From contig NZ_JAUSZL010000002.1 of NCBI RefSeq assembly GCF_030817535.1, positions 4,092,001 to 4,156,000 of the forward strand: 64,000 nt of DNA, in the 5' to 3' direction. The stretch comes from Streptomyces sp. V3I8. Its GTDB lineage: Bacteria > Actinomycetota > Actinomycetes > Streptomycetales > Streptomycetaceae. Shown one piece after another: positions 39,974 through 48,781 of this stretch. The notes below the pieces were generated by a model. The model was not told where the DNA came from and did no database searches. It worked only from the letters and a program-made list of their open reading frames with translations. Both the position numbers and the translations under genes were made by a program. How positions within the stretch are numbered: position 1 is the first letter of the stretch; each line of letters begins with the position of its first letter.

Positions 39974-40247
39974 CGCCGCCTCCACAGGCCGTGGACAACC
40001 AGGGCACCGCACGAACCGGTCCCCATGCTGCCACGAAGCGAGCGCGCCGGAGGGCCCGCGGGTCCGCTTGTGCTCCCCCGGTGCGCCCCTGAGGAGATGC
40101 CCCCTCGGCGGTGAACTCACGCGCGCCGAAAGGCGATCGCGGGGAATTGACCTGCGGACCACGATGCGGGCTACGACGTGAATGCGCCCCCGAAACGCTC
40201 CCCCAGAACACCCAACGCGCCCTTAAGTACCGTGGTAGACGCGGTTT

Positions 40248-40276
40248 TTGACTGCGGGAGGCGGGGGCGATATTCA
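40248..40276 (+). promoter_or_regulatory. Sigma-70-type promoter with no gene directly downstream
   Basis: TTGACT at 40248-40253 and TATTCA at 40271-40276 are separated by exactly 17 bases. The next start codon is about 480 bases away at 40760, so this promoter drives either a long leader or a small RNA. Confidence 0.6.
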
Positions 40277-40282
40277 GCCAAA

Positions 40283-40370
40283 TCGGGGATGGACAGACAG
40301 CTCCGCACACGCTCCGTGCAGGCTGTGCGCAACGCACAGTCCGGGAGGCGGATGGCGCCTCCCGGACCGG
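40283..40370 (+). ncRNA. Candidate small RNA or structured leader
   Basis: Downstream of the promoter at 40248 are two adjacent perfect hairpins: CTGTGCG-CAA-CGCACAG (40323-40339) and CCGGGAGGCG-GATGG-CGCCTCCCGG (40341-40365). The second is strong enough to stop transcription, though it has no T-run. A further GCACGG/CCGTGC pair lies at 40515-40535. No peptide frame fits. The function is unknown; this is a structural call only. Confidence 0.4.
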
Positions 40371-40609
40371 TCCGCCGCCCGCGGGGATGTAGGCGGCGGT
40401 GTCCCCCAGCCCACTGGATCCAGTACAGCGGGCCGACCCACGCACCATCCATCGAAGCGCTCCACCGGTGGCCGGAGAAGAGCGCACGGACGGGCGCACT
40501 GCCACACACAGGGAGCACGGTACGACGCTCCGTGCTTGCCCGCGGACCACATTCCCGCCATCCGGAACAATGCCCCTTAACGCTTGGGATGCGGCGAACT
40601 ACCCTGTGT

Positions 40610-40639
40610 TTGCCTGTGTTTTCGCGGGAGGCATATTCC
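40610..40639 (+). promoter_or_regulatory. Second candidate promoter of the sporulation-associated gene
   Basis: TTGCCT (40610-40615) and TATTCC (40634-40639) are separated by 18 bases. Both this and the promoter at 40248 carry GCGGGAGGC just before the -10, hinting at a shared regulator. The rest of the 39974-40759 gap holds no gene. Confidence 0.45.
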
Positions 40640-40759
40640 TGAGGGCTCAGCCACGTGCTTGTGCGGGTGAGGTTCCAGGGACCGGCCCCCCGGGAGGATG
40701 CAGCACGAATGCCGCAGGGTCACACCCGCGCGGCAGCCGTCTGTGTCGAGGGGTGGCGC

Positions 40760-42185
40760 ATGTCCAGGGAGCAACGCGGGCCGAACGAAAAACTCGGCGC
40801 CGTTCTCGCCCTCGCGGGAATCAGCAACGCAGGACTCGCGCGTCGCGTCAACGACCTTGGCGCACAACGCGGGTTGACTCTTCGCTACGACAAGACGTCG
40901 GTGGCGCGCTGGGTGTCGAAAGGCATGGTGCCGCAAGGTGCCGCGCCGCACCTCATCGCCGCCGCCATCGGCCAGAAGCTCGGCCGCCCGGTGCCGCTGC
41001 ACGAGATCGGCCTGGCGGACGCGGACCCCGCGCCGGAGGTGGGCCTCGCCTTCCCCCGCGACGTGGGACAGGCCGTGCGGTCGGCGACCGACCTCTACCG
41101 CCTCGACCTCGCCGGGCGCCGGGCCGGCTCCGGCGGCATCTGGCAGTCGCTCGCCGGTTCCTTCGCGGTGAGCGCGTACGCGACGCCCGCCTCACGGTGG
41201 CTGATAACCCCGGCCGACAGCACGGTGGCACGGGACGCCGGCCCGCTGGAGGGTTCCGGGGTGCCGCCGAAAGTCGGCCACAGCGACGTGGTGAAGCTGC
41301 GGGAGGCCGCCGAGGACGCCAGGCGCTGGGACTCCAAGTACGGCGGCGGCGACTGGCGTTCGTCCATGGTCCCGGAGTGCTTACGGGTCGAGGCGGCGCC
41401 GCTGCTCCTCGCCTCGTACTCGGACGAGGTGGGCCGGGCCCTCTTCGGAGCGAGCGCCGAGCTCACCCGCCTGGCCGGCTGGATGGCCTTCGACACCGGC
41501 CAGCAGGAAGCCGCCCAGCGCTACTACATCCAGGCGCTGCGCCTGGCCCGCGCGGCGGCCGACGTACCGCTCGGAGGCTACGTACTGGCCTCCATGTCCC
41601 TCCAGGCGACCTACCGCGGCTTCGGCGACGAGGGTGTGGACCTCGCGCAGGCCGCCCTCGAACGCAACCGGGGCCTGGCCACCGCCCGCACGATGAGCTT
41701 CTTCCGCCTGGTCGAGGCCCGGGCCCACGCGCGCGCGGGGGACGCCCACGCGGCCGGCGGCGCCCTGAAGGCCGCCGAGGGCTGGCTGGAGCGGGCCCGC
41801 GAGGGTGACCAGGACCCGTCCTGGCTCGGCTTCTACTCGTACGACCGTTTCGCGGCCGACGCGGCGGAGTGCTACCGCGACCTGAAGGCTCCGCGGCAGG
41901 TGCGCCGCTTCACCGAACAGGCCCTGTCCAAACCGACGGAGGAGTTCGTGCGGTCGCACGGGCTGCGCCTGGTGGGTGTCGGCGGTCGCCGAACTCGAGT
42001 CGGGCAACCTCGACGCGGCGTGCGAGCAGGGGGTGCGGGCGGTGGAGGTCGCCGGGCGGATCTCGTCGGCCCGCACGACGGAGTACGTGAAGGACCTCCT
42101 GCACCGGCTGGAGCCGTACGGGGACGAGCCGCGGGTCGTCGAGCTGCGGGAGCGGGCCCGGCCGCTGCTCATGGCGCCGGCCTAG
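40760..42185 (+). pseudogene. Sporulation-associated NsdA-type protein gene with a one-base frameshift
   Basis: The N-terminal part has an XRE-like region ([39 protein letters not shown]) and then TPR-like helical repeats, the layout of NsdA-type regulators that affect sporulation and antibiotic production. The frame is correct to HGLRLV at about 41970. One extra G in GTGGGTG (41972-41978) then shifts it; the next frame continues as [20 protein letters not shown] to a stop at 42185. Without that base the product would be about 475 residues. An in-frame ATG at 40709 could give a longer N-terminus. Whether the shift is real or an error is open. Confidence 0.78.
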
Positions 42186-42385
42186 TGGCCCAGGCCCCCT
42201 TCGTGTCCGCGTGGCCCGCGCCGTCGGAGGGTGCGGGTGCGCCGGGGCCGGTCGCGCGGCTCCCCGCCCTCCTGAAGGCACGCCCCCTGCCCCCTGGACC
42301 GGACCCCGCTGCGCTGGTGGTTTAACCGGGTTGTCAGTGGTGCAGGGCAGTATCGGGGGCGGGAGCCGGGAGGATGGGCGGGCTG

Positions 42386-43597
42386 ATGGTGCGGGCAGGC
42401 GGTTATGACTGTGATGTCGTCGTGGTCGGTGGGGGGATAGTCGGGCTGTCCACCGCCCACGCGGTGACGCGCGCGGCGCCGGGGACGCGCGTGACCGTGC
42501 TGGAGAAGGAGCCCGGCCCGGCCCGCCACCAGACCGGGCGCAACAGCGGGGTCATCCACAGCGGGATCTACTACCGGCCGGGCTCGCTGAAGGCACGGTT
42601 CGCTGCGCGGGGCGGCGCCGAGCTGGTGAAGTTCTGCGCCGAGTACGGGATCGCCCACGAGGTGACCGGCAAGCTGATCGTCGCCACGGAGCGGGACGAG
42701 CTCCCGCGTCTGCACGCCCTGGTCCAGCGGGGCCGGGAGAACGGCATCCCGGTCCGGGAGCTGGGCCCCACCCAGATCGCCGAGTACGAGCCCGGGGTGC
42801 GGGGCCTCGCCGCGATCCACGTCGCCACGACCGGCGTGTGCGACTTCGTGGGTGTGGCGCGCCGGCTCGCGGACGCCTCCGGGGCCCACCTCAGGTACGG
42901 CACGAAGGCCGTGTACATCGACCGCCGCCCCGACCGCGGCGTGGCGGTCCGCACGGACGACGGCACGGTCGTGCGCGCCCGTGTCCTGGTGAACTGCGCC
43001 GGCCTGCACTGCGACGAGATCGCCCGCCTCACGGGCGACGAACCGCAGATGCGGATCGTCCCCTTCCGCGGCGAGTACTTCACCCTCGCCCGCCCCGACC
43101 TGGTCCGCGGCCTCGTCTATCCCGTCCCGGACCCCGCCTTCCCCTTCCTCGGCGTCCACCTCACCCGCGGCATCGACGGCAGCGTCCACGTCGGCCCGAA
43201 CGCGGTCCCCGCCCTGGCCCGGGAGGGCTACGACTGGCGGACGGTCCGCGCCCGCGACCTGTACTCGTCCCTCAGCTGGCCCGGCTCCTGGCACATGGCC
43301 CGCCGCCACTGGCGCTACGGCACCGGCGAGATCAGCCGTTCGGTCAGCAAGGCCGTCTTCGTCCGTTCCGTCCGCCGCCTGCTCCCCGCGGCGACGGCGG
43401 ACGACCTGGTCCCCGCCCCCGCGGGTGTCCGCGCCCAGGCGGTCCTGCGCGACGGCACCCTGGTGGACGACTTCCTGATCCAGGAGGGCCCCCGCACGGT
43501 CCACGTCCTGAACGCCCCCTCCCCCGCGGCGACCGCCTCCCTCCCCATCGGCCGGGAGGTCGCCCGAAGAGCCCTCACCGCCCTCAGAACCGGCTGA
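42386..43597 (+). CDS. lhgO: L-2-hydroxyglutarate oxidase (LhgO-like)
   Basis: A 403-residue FAD-dependent oxidase of the DAO family that oxidises L-2-hydroxyglutarate to 2-oxoglutarate. The Rossmann motif VVVVGGGIVGLSTA is at the N-terminus, followed by the family segment QTGRNSGVIHSGIYY that lies over the flavin. Further blocks are LVNCAGLHCDEIARLTG, FRGEYFTL and YPVPDP. Starts at 42374 and 42386 are both possible; GGGAGG overlaps the first and is twelve bases from the second. Confidence 0.88.
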   Translation: MVRAGGYDCDVVVVGGGIVGLSTAHAVTRAAPGTRVTVLEKEPGPARHQTGRNSGVIHSGIYYRPGSLKARFAARGGAELVKFCAEYGIAHEVTGKLIVATERDELPRLHALVQRGRENGIPVRELGPTQIAEYEPGVRGLAAIHVATTGVCDFVGVARRLADASGAHLRYGTKAVYIDRRPDRGVAVRTDDGTVVRARVLVNCAGLHCDEIARLTGDEPQMRIVPFRGEYFTLARPDLVRGLVYPVPDPAFPFLGVHLTRGIDGSVHVGPNAVPALAREGYDWRTVRARDLYSSLSWPGSWHMARRHWRYGTGEISRSVSKAVFVRSVRRLLPAATADDLVPAPAGVRAQAVLRDGTLVDDFLIQEGPRTVHVLNAPSPAATASLPIGREVARRALTALRTG

Positions 43598-43672
43598 CCG
43601 CGCCGCCACCGGCGCCCGGGCCCGGCCCCACGGCCCCGGCCCACGTCACGGCGGACGTAAAATCGACCCACT

Positions 43673-44500
43673 GTGTCTGACTCACCCCGCACCCCCGATG
43701 CGCGGTCCCCGCGCCCCAGGAGCGAACCCCGCTTCCCCGACGGCCCCCAGCCCGACCCGGCCGGTTCGCACTTCGAGCGCCGGATCCGCAGCTTCCAGCC
43801 CCGCCGCAGCCGGGTGACCGCCGGCCAGGCGGACGCGCTGCGACGGCTGTGGCCCAAGTGGGGCCTGGACATCGACGGCAGCCGGACGCTCGATCTCCCC
43901 GCCCTGTTCGCGGCGGACATCCCGGTCGTCCTCGAGATCGGTTTCGGCATGGGCGAGACGACCGCCCGCATGGCCGCCGCCGACCCCGGCACCGGCATCC
44001 TCGCCGCGGACGTCCACACCCCGGGCCAGGGCAACCTGCTGAACCTCGCGGACCAGGCCGGCCTGTCCAACATCCGCGTGGCCAACGGCGACGCCATCAT
44101 CCTGCTCCGCGAGATGCTCGCCCCGCACACCCTCGCCGGCCTGCGCGTCTACTTCCCGGACCCCTGGCCCAAGAAGCGCCACCACAAGCGCCGCCTGATC
44201 CAGCCGGAGTTCCTCACCCTCGCGGCCTCCCGCCTGCGCCCCGGCGCACTGCTGCACTGCGCGACGGACTGGGAACCGTACGCCGAGGTCATGCTCGACG
44301 TCCTGACCGCGCACCCGGACTTCGAGAACACGCAGCCCCCGGACGGCGACGGCTACGCGCCCCGCCCCGACTTCCGTCCCCGGACCCGTTTCGAGGGCCA
44401 GGGCCTGGACAAGGGCCACGTGGTGAACGATCTCCTGTTCCGCCGCGTACCGCTGGGTGCGGATGCGGACACCACGGGCAGCGGCAGCACGGACACCTGA
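43673..44500 (+). CDS. trmB: tRNA (guanine-N7)-methyltransferase TrmB
   Basis: A 275-residue enzyme that methylates G46 of tRNA with S-adenosylmethionine. The SAM motif EIGFGMGE is at 88-95 and the TrmB signature YFPDPWPKKRHHKRRL at 160-175; the C-terminal TxFE-type segment reads TRFEGQG. The first 35 residues are a polar extension. The GTG at 43673 has no ribosome site, but a TAAAAT box lies at 43658-43663, about ten bases before it, so the mRNA is probably leaderless. Confidence 0.93.
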   Translation: MSDSPRTPDARSPRPRSEPRFPDGPQPDPAGSHFERRIRSFQPRRSRVTAGQADALRRLWPKWGLDIDGSRTLDLPALFAADIPVVLEIGFGMGETTARMAAADPGTGILAADVHTPGQGNLLNLADQAGLSNIRVANGDAIILLREMLAPHTLAGLRVYFPDPWPKKRHHKRRLIQPEFLTLAASRLRPGALLHCATDWEPYAEVMLDVLTAHPDFENTQPPDGDGYAPRPDFRPRTRFEGQGLDKGHVVNDLLFRRVPLGADADTTGSGSTDT

Positions 44501-44502
44501 GG

Positions 44503-44520
44503 GCGCCCCCGACGGGGCGC
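44503..44520 (+). terminator. Hairpin after trmB
   Basis: GCGCCCC and GGGGCGC arms with a four-base loop start three bases after the trmB stop codon. Confidence 0.6.
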
Positions 44521-44559
44521 TCTCGCGGGCCGCGCCCCGACCTCGTTAGGGTTTTTGTC

Positions 44560-45861
44560 ATGGCCACCAGCCCCCCACCCCCGGCACCTCCCGGCCTTCC
44601 CGGCCTTCCCGCCGAAGGCGCCCGCCAGCACGCCCCCTGGTGGCAGCGCACGTGGGTGCGTTACACCGCGCCGACCACCCTGCTCGCCCTGTCCGGCCTG
44701 GTCATCCTTCTGCTGGTCCGCAGACAGACCGGCACGGAGGGCTTCCTGGTGGGCCTCGGCCTCGCCGTGCTGCCCGTCCCGCTGCTCGTCGCCGCGTTCC
44801 GCTGGCTGGACCGGGTCGACCCGGGGCCCTGGCGGAACCTTGTCTTCTCCTTCGCCTGGGGCGCCTGCGCGGCCGCGCTGATGGCCATCGTCGCGAACAG
44901 TTTCGCGACGCGGTGGATAGCGACGGCCACCGCGGACCCGTCCCACGCGGACACCCTCGGCGCGACGGTGATAGCGCCGGTCGTCGAGGAGTCGGCGAAG
45001 GCGGCGGCGGTCCTGCTCGTGTTCCTGTTCCGCAGACGGGACTTCACGGGGATCGTCGACGGCGTGGTGATAGCGGGCGTCACGGCGACCGGCTTCGCGT
45101 TCACCGAGAACATCCTCTACCTGGGTACGGCGTTCGGCACCGACCGGCTGACCGGCGACACCGGCATCTTCTCCGTCACGGCGGCGACCTTCTTCGTACG
45201 GGTGATCATGTCGCCGTTCGCGCATCCGCTGTTCACGGTGCTGACGGGCATCGGCTTCGGCGTCGCGGCGCTCTCTGCGGACCGCCGGCGGCTGCGCCGC
45301 GTGCTGTTCCCCCTCGTCGGGCTGCTGCTCGCGATCGGGACGCACGCGATGTGGAACGGCTCGTCGACGTTCGGGGAGTACGGCTTCTTCGCGGTGTACG
45401 CGGTCTTCATGGTCCCGGTGTTCGGGCTGCTGACCTGGCTCGCGGTCTGGACCCGCCAGCGCGCACTCGGGACGGTCCGCGCGGAGCTGCCGTCGTACGC
45501 GGTCGCCGGCTGGCTGGCCGCGCCGGAGCCGTTCGTGCTGGGCTCGATGAGGGCGAGGCGGCTGGCCCGCGAGTACGCCACCCGGCACGGCGGGCGGGAC
45601 GCGGGCCGGGCGGTCGCGGAGTACGAGGCGTACGCGACGTCGCTGGCGTTCCTGCGGCACCGGGGCCGGCGTGGCCGGGTGGGGGCCGACTTCGCCGTGC
45701 GGGAACGGGAACTGCTGCAGGAGCTGTGGGCGCGCCGCGAGCCGGCCCGCCCCGCCCTGGCGTACGCGGCCAGGGCGACGGCCCCGCCCCCGGCGCCGTC
45801 GCCCTGGCCGGGGTACGGGTACCCGCAGGGTTACCCGGCATACAACCCGTACCGCTCCTGA
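44560..45861 (+). CDS. PrsW-family intramembrane protease
   Basis: A 433-residue membrane protein with about eight helices and all PrsW family motifs: EESAK at 143-147, FTEN with Glu183, SPFAHPL with His222 and THAMWN with His262. Such glutamic-type proteases cut anti-sigma factors or other membrane proteins. A Pro-rich N-terminus and a Tyr/Pro/Gly-rich tail (YGYPQGYPAYNPY) are cytoplasmic. ATG 44560 lacks a ribosome site; TTAGGGT nearby may be the -10 of a leaderless transcript. Confidence 0.88.
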   Translation: MATSPPPPAPPGLPGLPAEGARQHAPWWQRTWVRYTAPTTLLALSGLVILLLVRRQTGTEGFLVGLGLAVLPVPLLVAAFRWLDRVDPGPWRNLVFSFAWGACAAALMAIVANSFATRWIATATADPSHADTLGATVIAPVVEESAKAAAVLLVFLFRRRDFTGIVDGVVIAGVTATGFAFTENILYLGTAFGTDRLTGDTGIFSVTAATFFVRVIMSPFAHPLFTVLTGIGFGVAALSADRRRLRRVLFPLVGLLLAIGTHAMWNGSSTFGEYGFFAVYAVFMVPVFGLLTWLAVWTRQRALGTVRAELPSYAVAGWLAAPEPFVLGSMRARRLAREYATRHGGRDAGRAVAEYEAYATSLAFLRHRGRRGRVGADFAVRERELLQELWARREPARPALAYAARATAPPPAPSPWPGYGYPQGYPAYNPYRS

Positions 45862-45930
45862 CACCCGCGGCCGCGGGCACCCGGCCGCCGGCATCCGGTG
45901 CCGGTATCCGGTGCCGGCCCGTCCGTGGCT

Positions 45931-46021
45931 GAGCGCGCAGTTCCGCGCGCCCCTGAACGGACCCGCGCGCTCGCCACGGTGCCCGAACGCCGGAGATCCG
46001 TGCCCGACGCCGGAGATCCGT
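45931..46021 (-). repeat. Reversed dispersed repeat and a 20-base tandem repeat
   Basis: 45931-45955 is the reverse complement of the GGGGCGCGCGGAACTGCGC element. Directly after it, GCCCGACGCCGGAGATCCGT-like units lie at 45981 and 46002 in tandem. ATCCGGTGCCGGT is also duplicated at 45894-45919. Confidence 0.7.
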
Positions 46022-46037
46022 GGCCGGCACCGTCGTG

Positions 46038-46982
46038 TCACTCGGAGGCGAGCGTCAGCTTCGTGAGGTCCGTGTCCGTGAGTTCCAGGTCCGCCACCGC
46101 CAGCAGCGCGGGAAGCTGCGCCACCGTGCGGGCGCTGGCGAGCGGTACGGCGACGGTGGGGCGGGACGCCAGCCAGGCCAGGGCCACGGTCGTGATCTCG
46201 GCCCCCCGCTCCTGGGCGACCTCGTCGAGCGCGGCCAGCACCCGCTGCCCGCGCGCCGACTCCAGGTGCCTGCCCGCCGCCCCGGCCCGGGCGCTGTCGA
46301 CCTCGGTGCCGGGCCGGTACTTGCCGGTGAGGAAGCCGGAGGCGAGCCCGTAGTAGGGGATGCCGGCCAGACCGTTCCGCGAGGCGACGTCCCGCAGCGG
46401 ACCCTCGTACGTGTCACGGGAGACGAGGCTGTACTGGGCCTGCAGCGCCACGTACCGGACGAGGCCCTCGCGGTCGGAGGCGTCCAGGGACTCCTGGAGC
46501 CGCTCGGGCGTGATGTTGGACGCGGCGACCGCCCGCACCGTGCCGGCGCGCACGAGCTCGTCCAGGGTCCCGAGAATCTCCTCGACCGGCACGGACGGGT
46601 CGTCGTAGTGCGTGTAGTAGAGGTCGATGTAGTCCGTCCCCAGACGGCGCAGCGACGCCTCGGCGGCGGCCTTGAGGGTGCCGGGGGCCAGCCCCTTGTA
46701 CCGGGGGTGGGCGCCGGCCTTCGTCGCGACCAGGACGTCGGCGCGGTTGCCGCGCGCGGCCAGCCACTCGCCGATGACGGTCTCGGACTCGCCGCCCTCG
46801 TTGCCCGGCGCCCAGGACGAGTACGTGTCGGCGGTGTCCACGAAGTTGCCGCCGGCGGCGGTGTACGCGTCGAGGACGGCGAAGGACCCGGCCCGGTCGG
46901 CGGTCCAGCCGAAGACGTTGCCCCCGAGAGCGAGCGGGAAGACCTCGAGGTCGGACGAACCCAGCGTGCGGAGAGAAGTCAT
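46038..46982 (-). CDS. Aldo/keto reductase
   Basis: A 314-residue NADPH-dependent reductase of the AKR superfamily. It shows FVDTADTYSSW (catalytic Asp and Tyr), VLVATKAGAH (Lys), YIDLYYTHYDD (His position), AASNITPERL and the C-terminal nucleotide site VAVPLASARTVAQL. Substrate unknown. The ATG at 46982 begins the fold; a GTG 15 codons upstream overlaps a GGAGG and is less likely. Confidence 0.88.
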   Translation of the reverse strand: MTSLRTLGSSDLEVFPLALGGNVFGWTADRAGSFAVLDAYTAAGGNFVDTADTYSSWAPGNEGGESETVIGEWLAARGNRADVLVATKAGAHPRYKGLAPGTLKAAAEASLRRLGTDYIDLYYTHYDDPSVPVEEILGTLDELVRAGTVRAVAASNITPERLQESLDASDREGLVRYVALQAQYSLVSRDTYEGPLRDVASRNGLAGIPYYGLASGFLTGKYRPGTEVDSARAGAAGRHLESARGQRVLAALDEVAQERGAEITTVALAWLASRPTVAVPLASARTVAQLPALLAVADLELTDTDLTKLTLASE

Positions 46983-47094
46983 GCGTACGGCAACGGCCGT
47001 GACGGACGGCCGTATTCCATTCCGCACCTCCGGGCGTTTCGCGGAGAGACGCCCCTCACGAGTCTCCGCGAGTCCCCGCGAGCCCTCCGGGATC

Positions 47095-48156
47095 CTACGG
47101 AGTGAGCCCGTTGCCCCGCAGCCAGGCCATCGGGTCGATCCCGCTGCCGCCGCTGGTGTGGACCTCGAGGTGCAGGTGCGCCCCGGTGACGTTGCCGGTC
47201 GCGCCCACGCGACCGATGACGTCGCCCGTGCTGACCTTCTGCCCGACGCTGACGCCGATCGACGACTGGTGGGCGTACCAGAGCTCCGTGCCGTCGTCGA
47301 GCGTGAGGACCGTGCGGTAGCCGTACGAACCGCTCCAGCCGGCCTCCGTGATCGTGCCGCTGTGGATCGCCTTGAGCGGGGTACCCGTGGGAGCGGCGAA
47401 GTCCAGACCCGTGTGCTGGCCGGAGGACCACAGCGAGCCGGACTGCCCGAAGGTCGAGGTGATCGTGTACGAGGAGGTGGGCAGCGTGAACTGCTTGGCG
47501 AGCTCGGCGAGGCGCGCGGCCTCCGCCTTCGCCGCGGCCTCCTCCTTCTTCTTCTTCTCGGCCGCGGCGGCCTTGGCCTTCGCCGCGTCCTGCTCCTTGG
47601 CCGCCAGCGTGGCGGCCTTCTTCGCGGCGGCGGCCTCGGCGACCTGCTGGGCCTCGCGGTCCACCTGGTCCTGCTGGAGCTCGGCCTGGAGCATGATGCG
47701 GGCGCGCAGTGCCTCGCCGGCGTCCGCGTTGCCCTGCTCGGCGTCGGCGGTGGTGAGACCGGCGGCGGTGAGCGGGGTGCTGGAGCCCTCGGGGGCCTTG
47801 TCGTCCTCGTCCGAGATCAGCGAGCCGACGTTCGGCAGGTCGGGGATCGAGATCGACACCGGCGGCTTGCCGGTCTGCGCGGAGGCCATGCCGCCCGCGC
47901 CGACGGCGGCTATGACACCGACGCCCAGAACGGTGGAGCTGCGGGCGAGCCCTCCGCCGCGCTGCTTGGAGACACGGTGCTTGCCGCGGACGGGAACGAC
48001 GGTCTCCGCGCTGGGGTTCCAGACCTCGAAGGTCTCGTCGTCCCTGCGGGCGCCGTAGGCGAAGGTGTAGGTGTCGGGCTTCTTGTCGCCCGAGGTCTCC
48101 CCCGTCACCTCGTCCGGTATGAACGTGGGCATGGGGGCAGGCCGGTTTGACGCCAC
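47095..48156 (-). CDS. M23 family peptidoglycan endopeptidase
   Basis: A 353-residue exported wall hydrolase. After a cytoplasmic-looking N-terminus comes a hydrophobic segment ending GGMASAQT, a long Ala/Lys/Glu coiled coil (about 140-235) and a LytM/M23 domain. The zinc ligands are H248 and D252 (HTGLDFA) and the HxH at 327-329 (HLHLEVH). The GTG at 48156 has AGGAG nine bases upstream. The c-di-AMP riboswitch in the leader links wall cutting to c-di-AMP level, as known for resuscitation and M23 genes in Streptomyces. Confidence 0.9.
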   Translation of the reverse strand: MASNRPAPMPTFIPDEVTGETSGDKKPDTYTFAYGARRDDETFEVWNPSAETVVPVRGKHRVSKQRGGGLARSSTVLGVGVIAAVGAGGMASAQTGKPPVSISIPDLPNVGSLISDEDDKAPEGSSTPLTAAGLTTADAEQGNADAGEALRARIMLQAELQQDQVDREAQQVAEAAAAKKAATLAAKEQDAAKAKAAAAEKKKKEEAAAKAEAARLAELAKQFTLPTSSYTITSTFGQSGSLWSSGQHTGLDFAAPTGTPLKAIHSGTITEAGWSGSYGYRTVLTLDDGTELWYAHQSSIGVSVGQKVSTGDVIGRVGATGNVTGAHLHLEVHTSGGSGIDPMAWLRGNGLTP

Positions 48157-48180
48157 GTGGGCGCGCTCCTTTCCTTCCTT

Positions 48181-48325
48181 CTCGCCTACCGGGTTAGCTG
48201 ACGGGTTTGGAGCAGGAAGGTCTCCTACGCGCGTCAACCACGGTGTCTCCACCGCGAAAGACGAGCGATTCACCCCATGTAGGTGGTTCCCCGGTTCCCT
48301 TGCGGGATTCGGCACGTGCGCACGG
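48181..48325 (-). promoter_or_regulatory. ydaO-type c-di-AMP riboswitch
   Basis: The minus-strand leader reads GCCGAATCCCGC, GGGGAACCACC, GGGTGAATCGC, then GACCTTCC and AACCCGTCAGCTAACCCGGT ending GTAGGCG. These are the conserved blocks of the ydaO/yuaA aptamer in order. It lies 25 bases before the M23 start codon. In known cases c-di-AMP binding turns the gene off. Confidence 0.9.
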
Positions 48326-48588
48326 AGCCGTCTCTTGTGACGGCTGGGACGACCGCGCTGCGTTATCGAACGTTAATAGACCCGGGCACCTGATTCCAAG
48401 CTGTTCTTGATGATCGTTACGGCTCCCGGCCTGGACGTACGGGACATGAGAGGTTCAAACCGGGCGAGTCGATCGGGTTTCACAGGTACCACTTTTATTG
48501 ATGGTGCGTCAGTTGTTATGCGCAGGGGTGCCGTTCGACTACCGCGGGTGATATGGCGTCTGCGGCCTGCGGACCGCACGAAAACACC

Positions 48589-48619
48589 TGAGGCCGGAAT
48601 CCATTGGATTCCGGCCTCA
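48589..48619 (-). terminator. Terminator of the tRNA-fMet gene
   Basis: TGAGGCCGGAATCC and GGATTCCGGCCTCA arms with a three-base loop are followed on the minus strand by GGTGTTTTC. It begins ten bases after the tRNA 3-prime end. Confidence 0.9.
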
Positions 48620-48628
48620 GGCCTTCAG

Positions 48629-48702
48629 TAGCGGGGACAGGATTTGAACCTGCGACCTCTGGGTTATGAGCCCAGCGAGCTACCGAGCTGCTCCACCCCG
48701 CG
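48629..48702 (-). tRNA. Initiator tRNA-Met (CAT)
   Basis: The minus strand folds as a complete tRNA: acceptor CGCGGGG with CCCCGC, D arm AGCTCGGTAGCT, anticodon loop CTCATAA and T arm with GTTCAAATC. Initiator marks are the unpaired 1-72 position (C1 opposite T72) and three G-C pairs in the anticodon stem (TGGG/CCCA). CCA is not encoded. Confidence 0.95.
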
Positions 48703-48781
48703 TCGTTGAAACCAGTGTACGCCATCCGCGGGGTCCGGAGCACACGGGTGGATCCCGGGTGGATCCGCGGTGGACACCGGC

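Noticed and set aside
37872-40550. Single 892-residue protein on the minus strand
   Set aside because: The upstream 300 or so residues of that frame are out of frame with the true N-terminal domain; a frameshifted gene starting at 39973 explains both parts.
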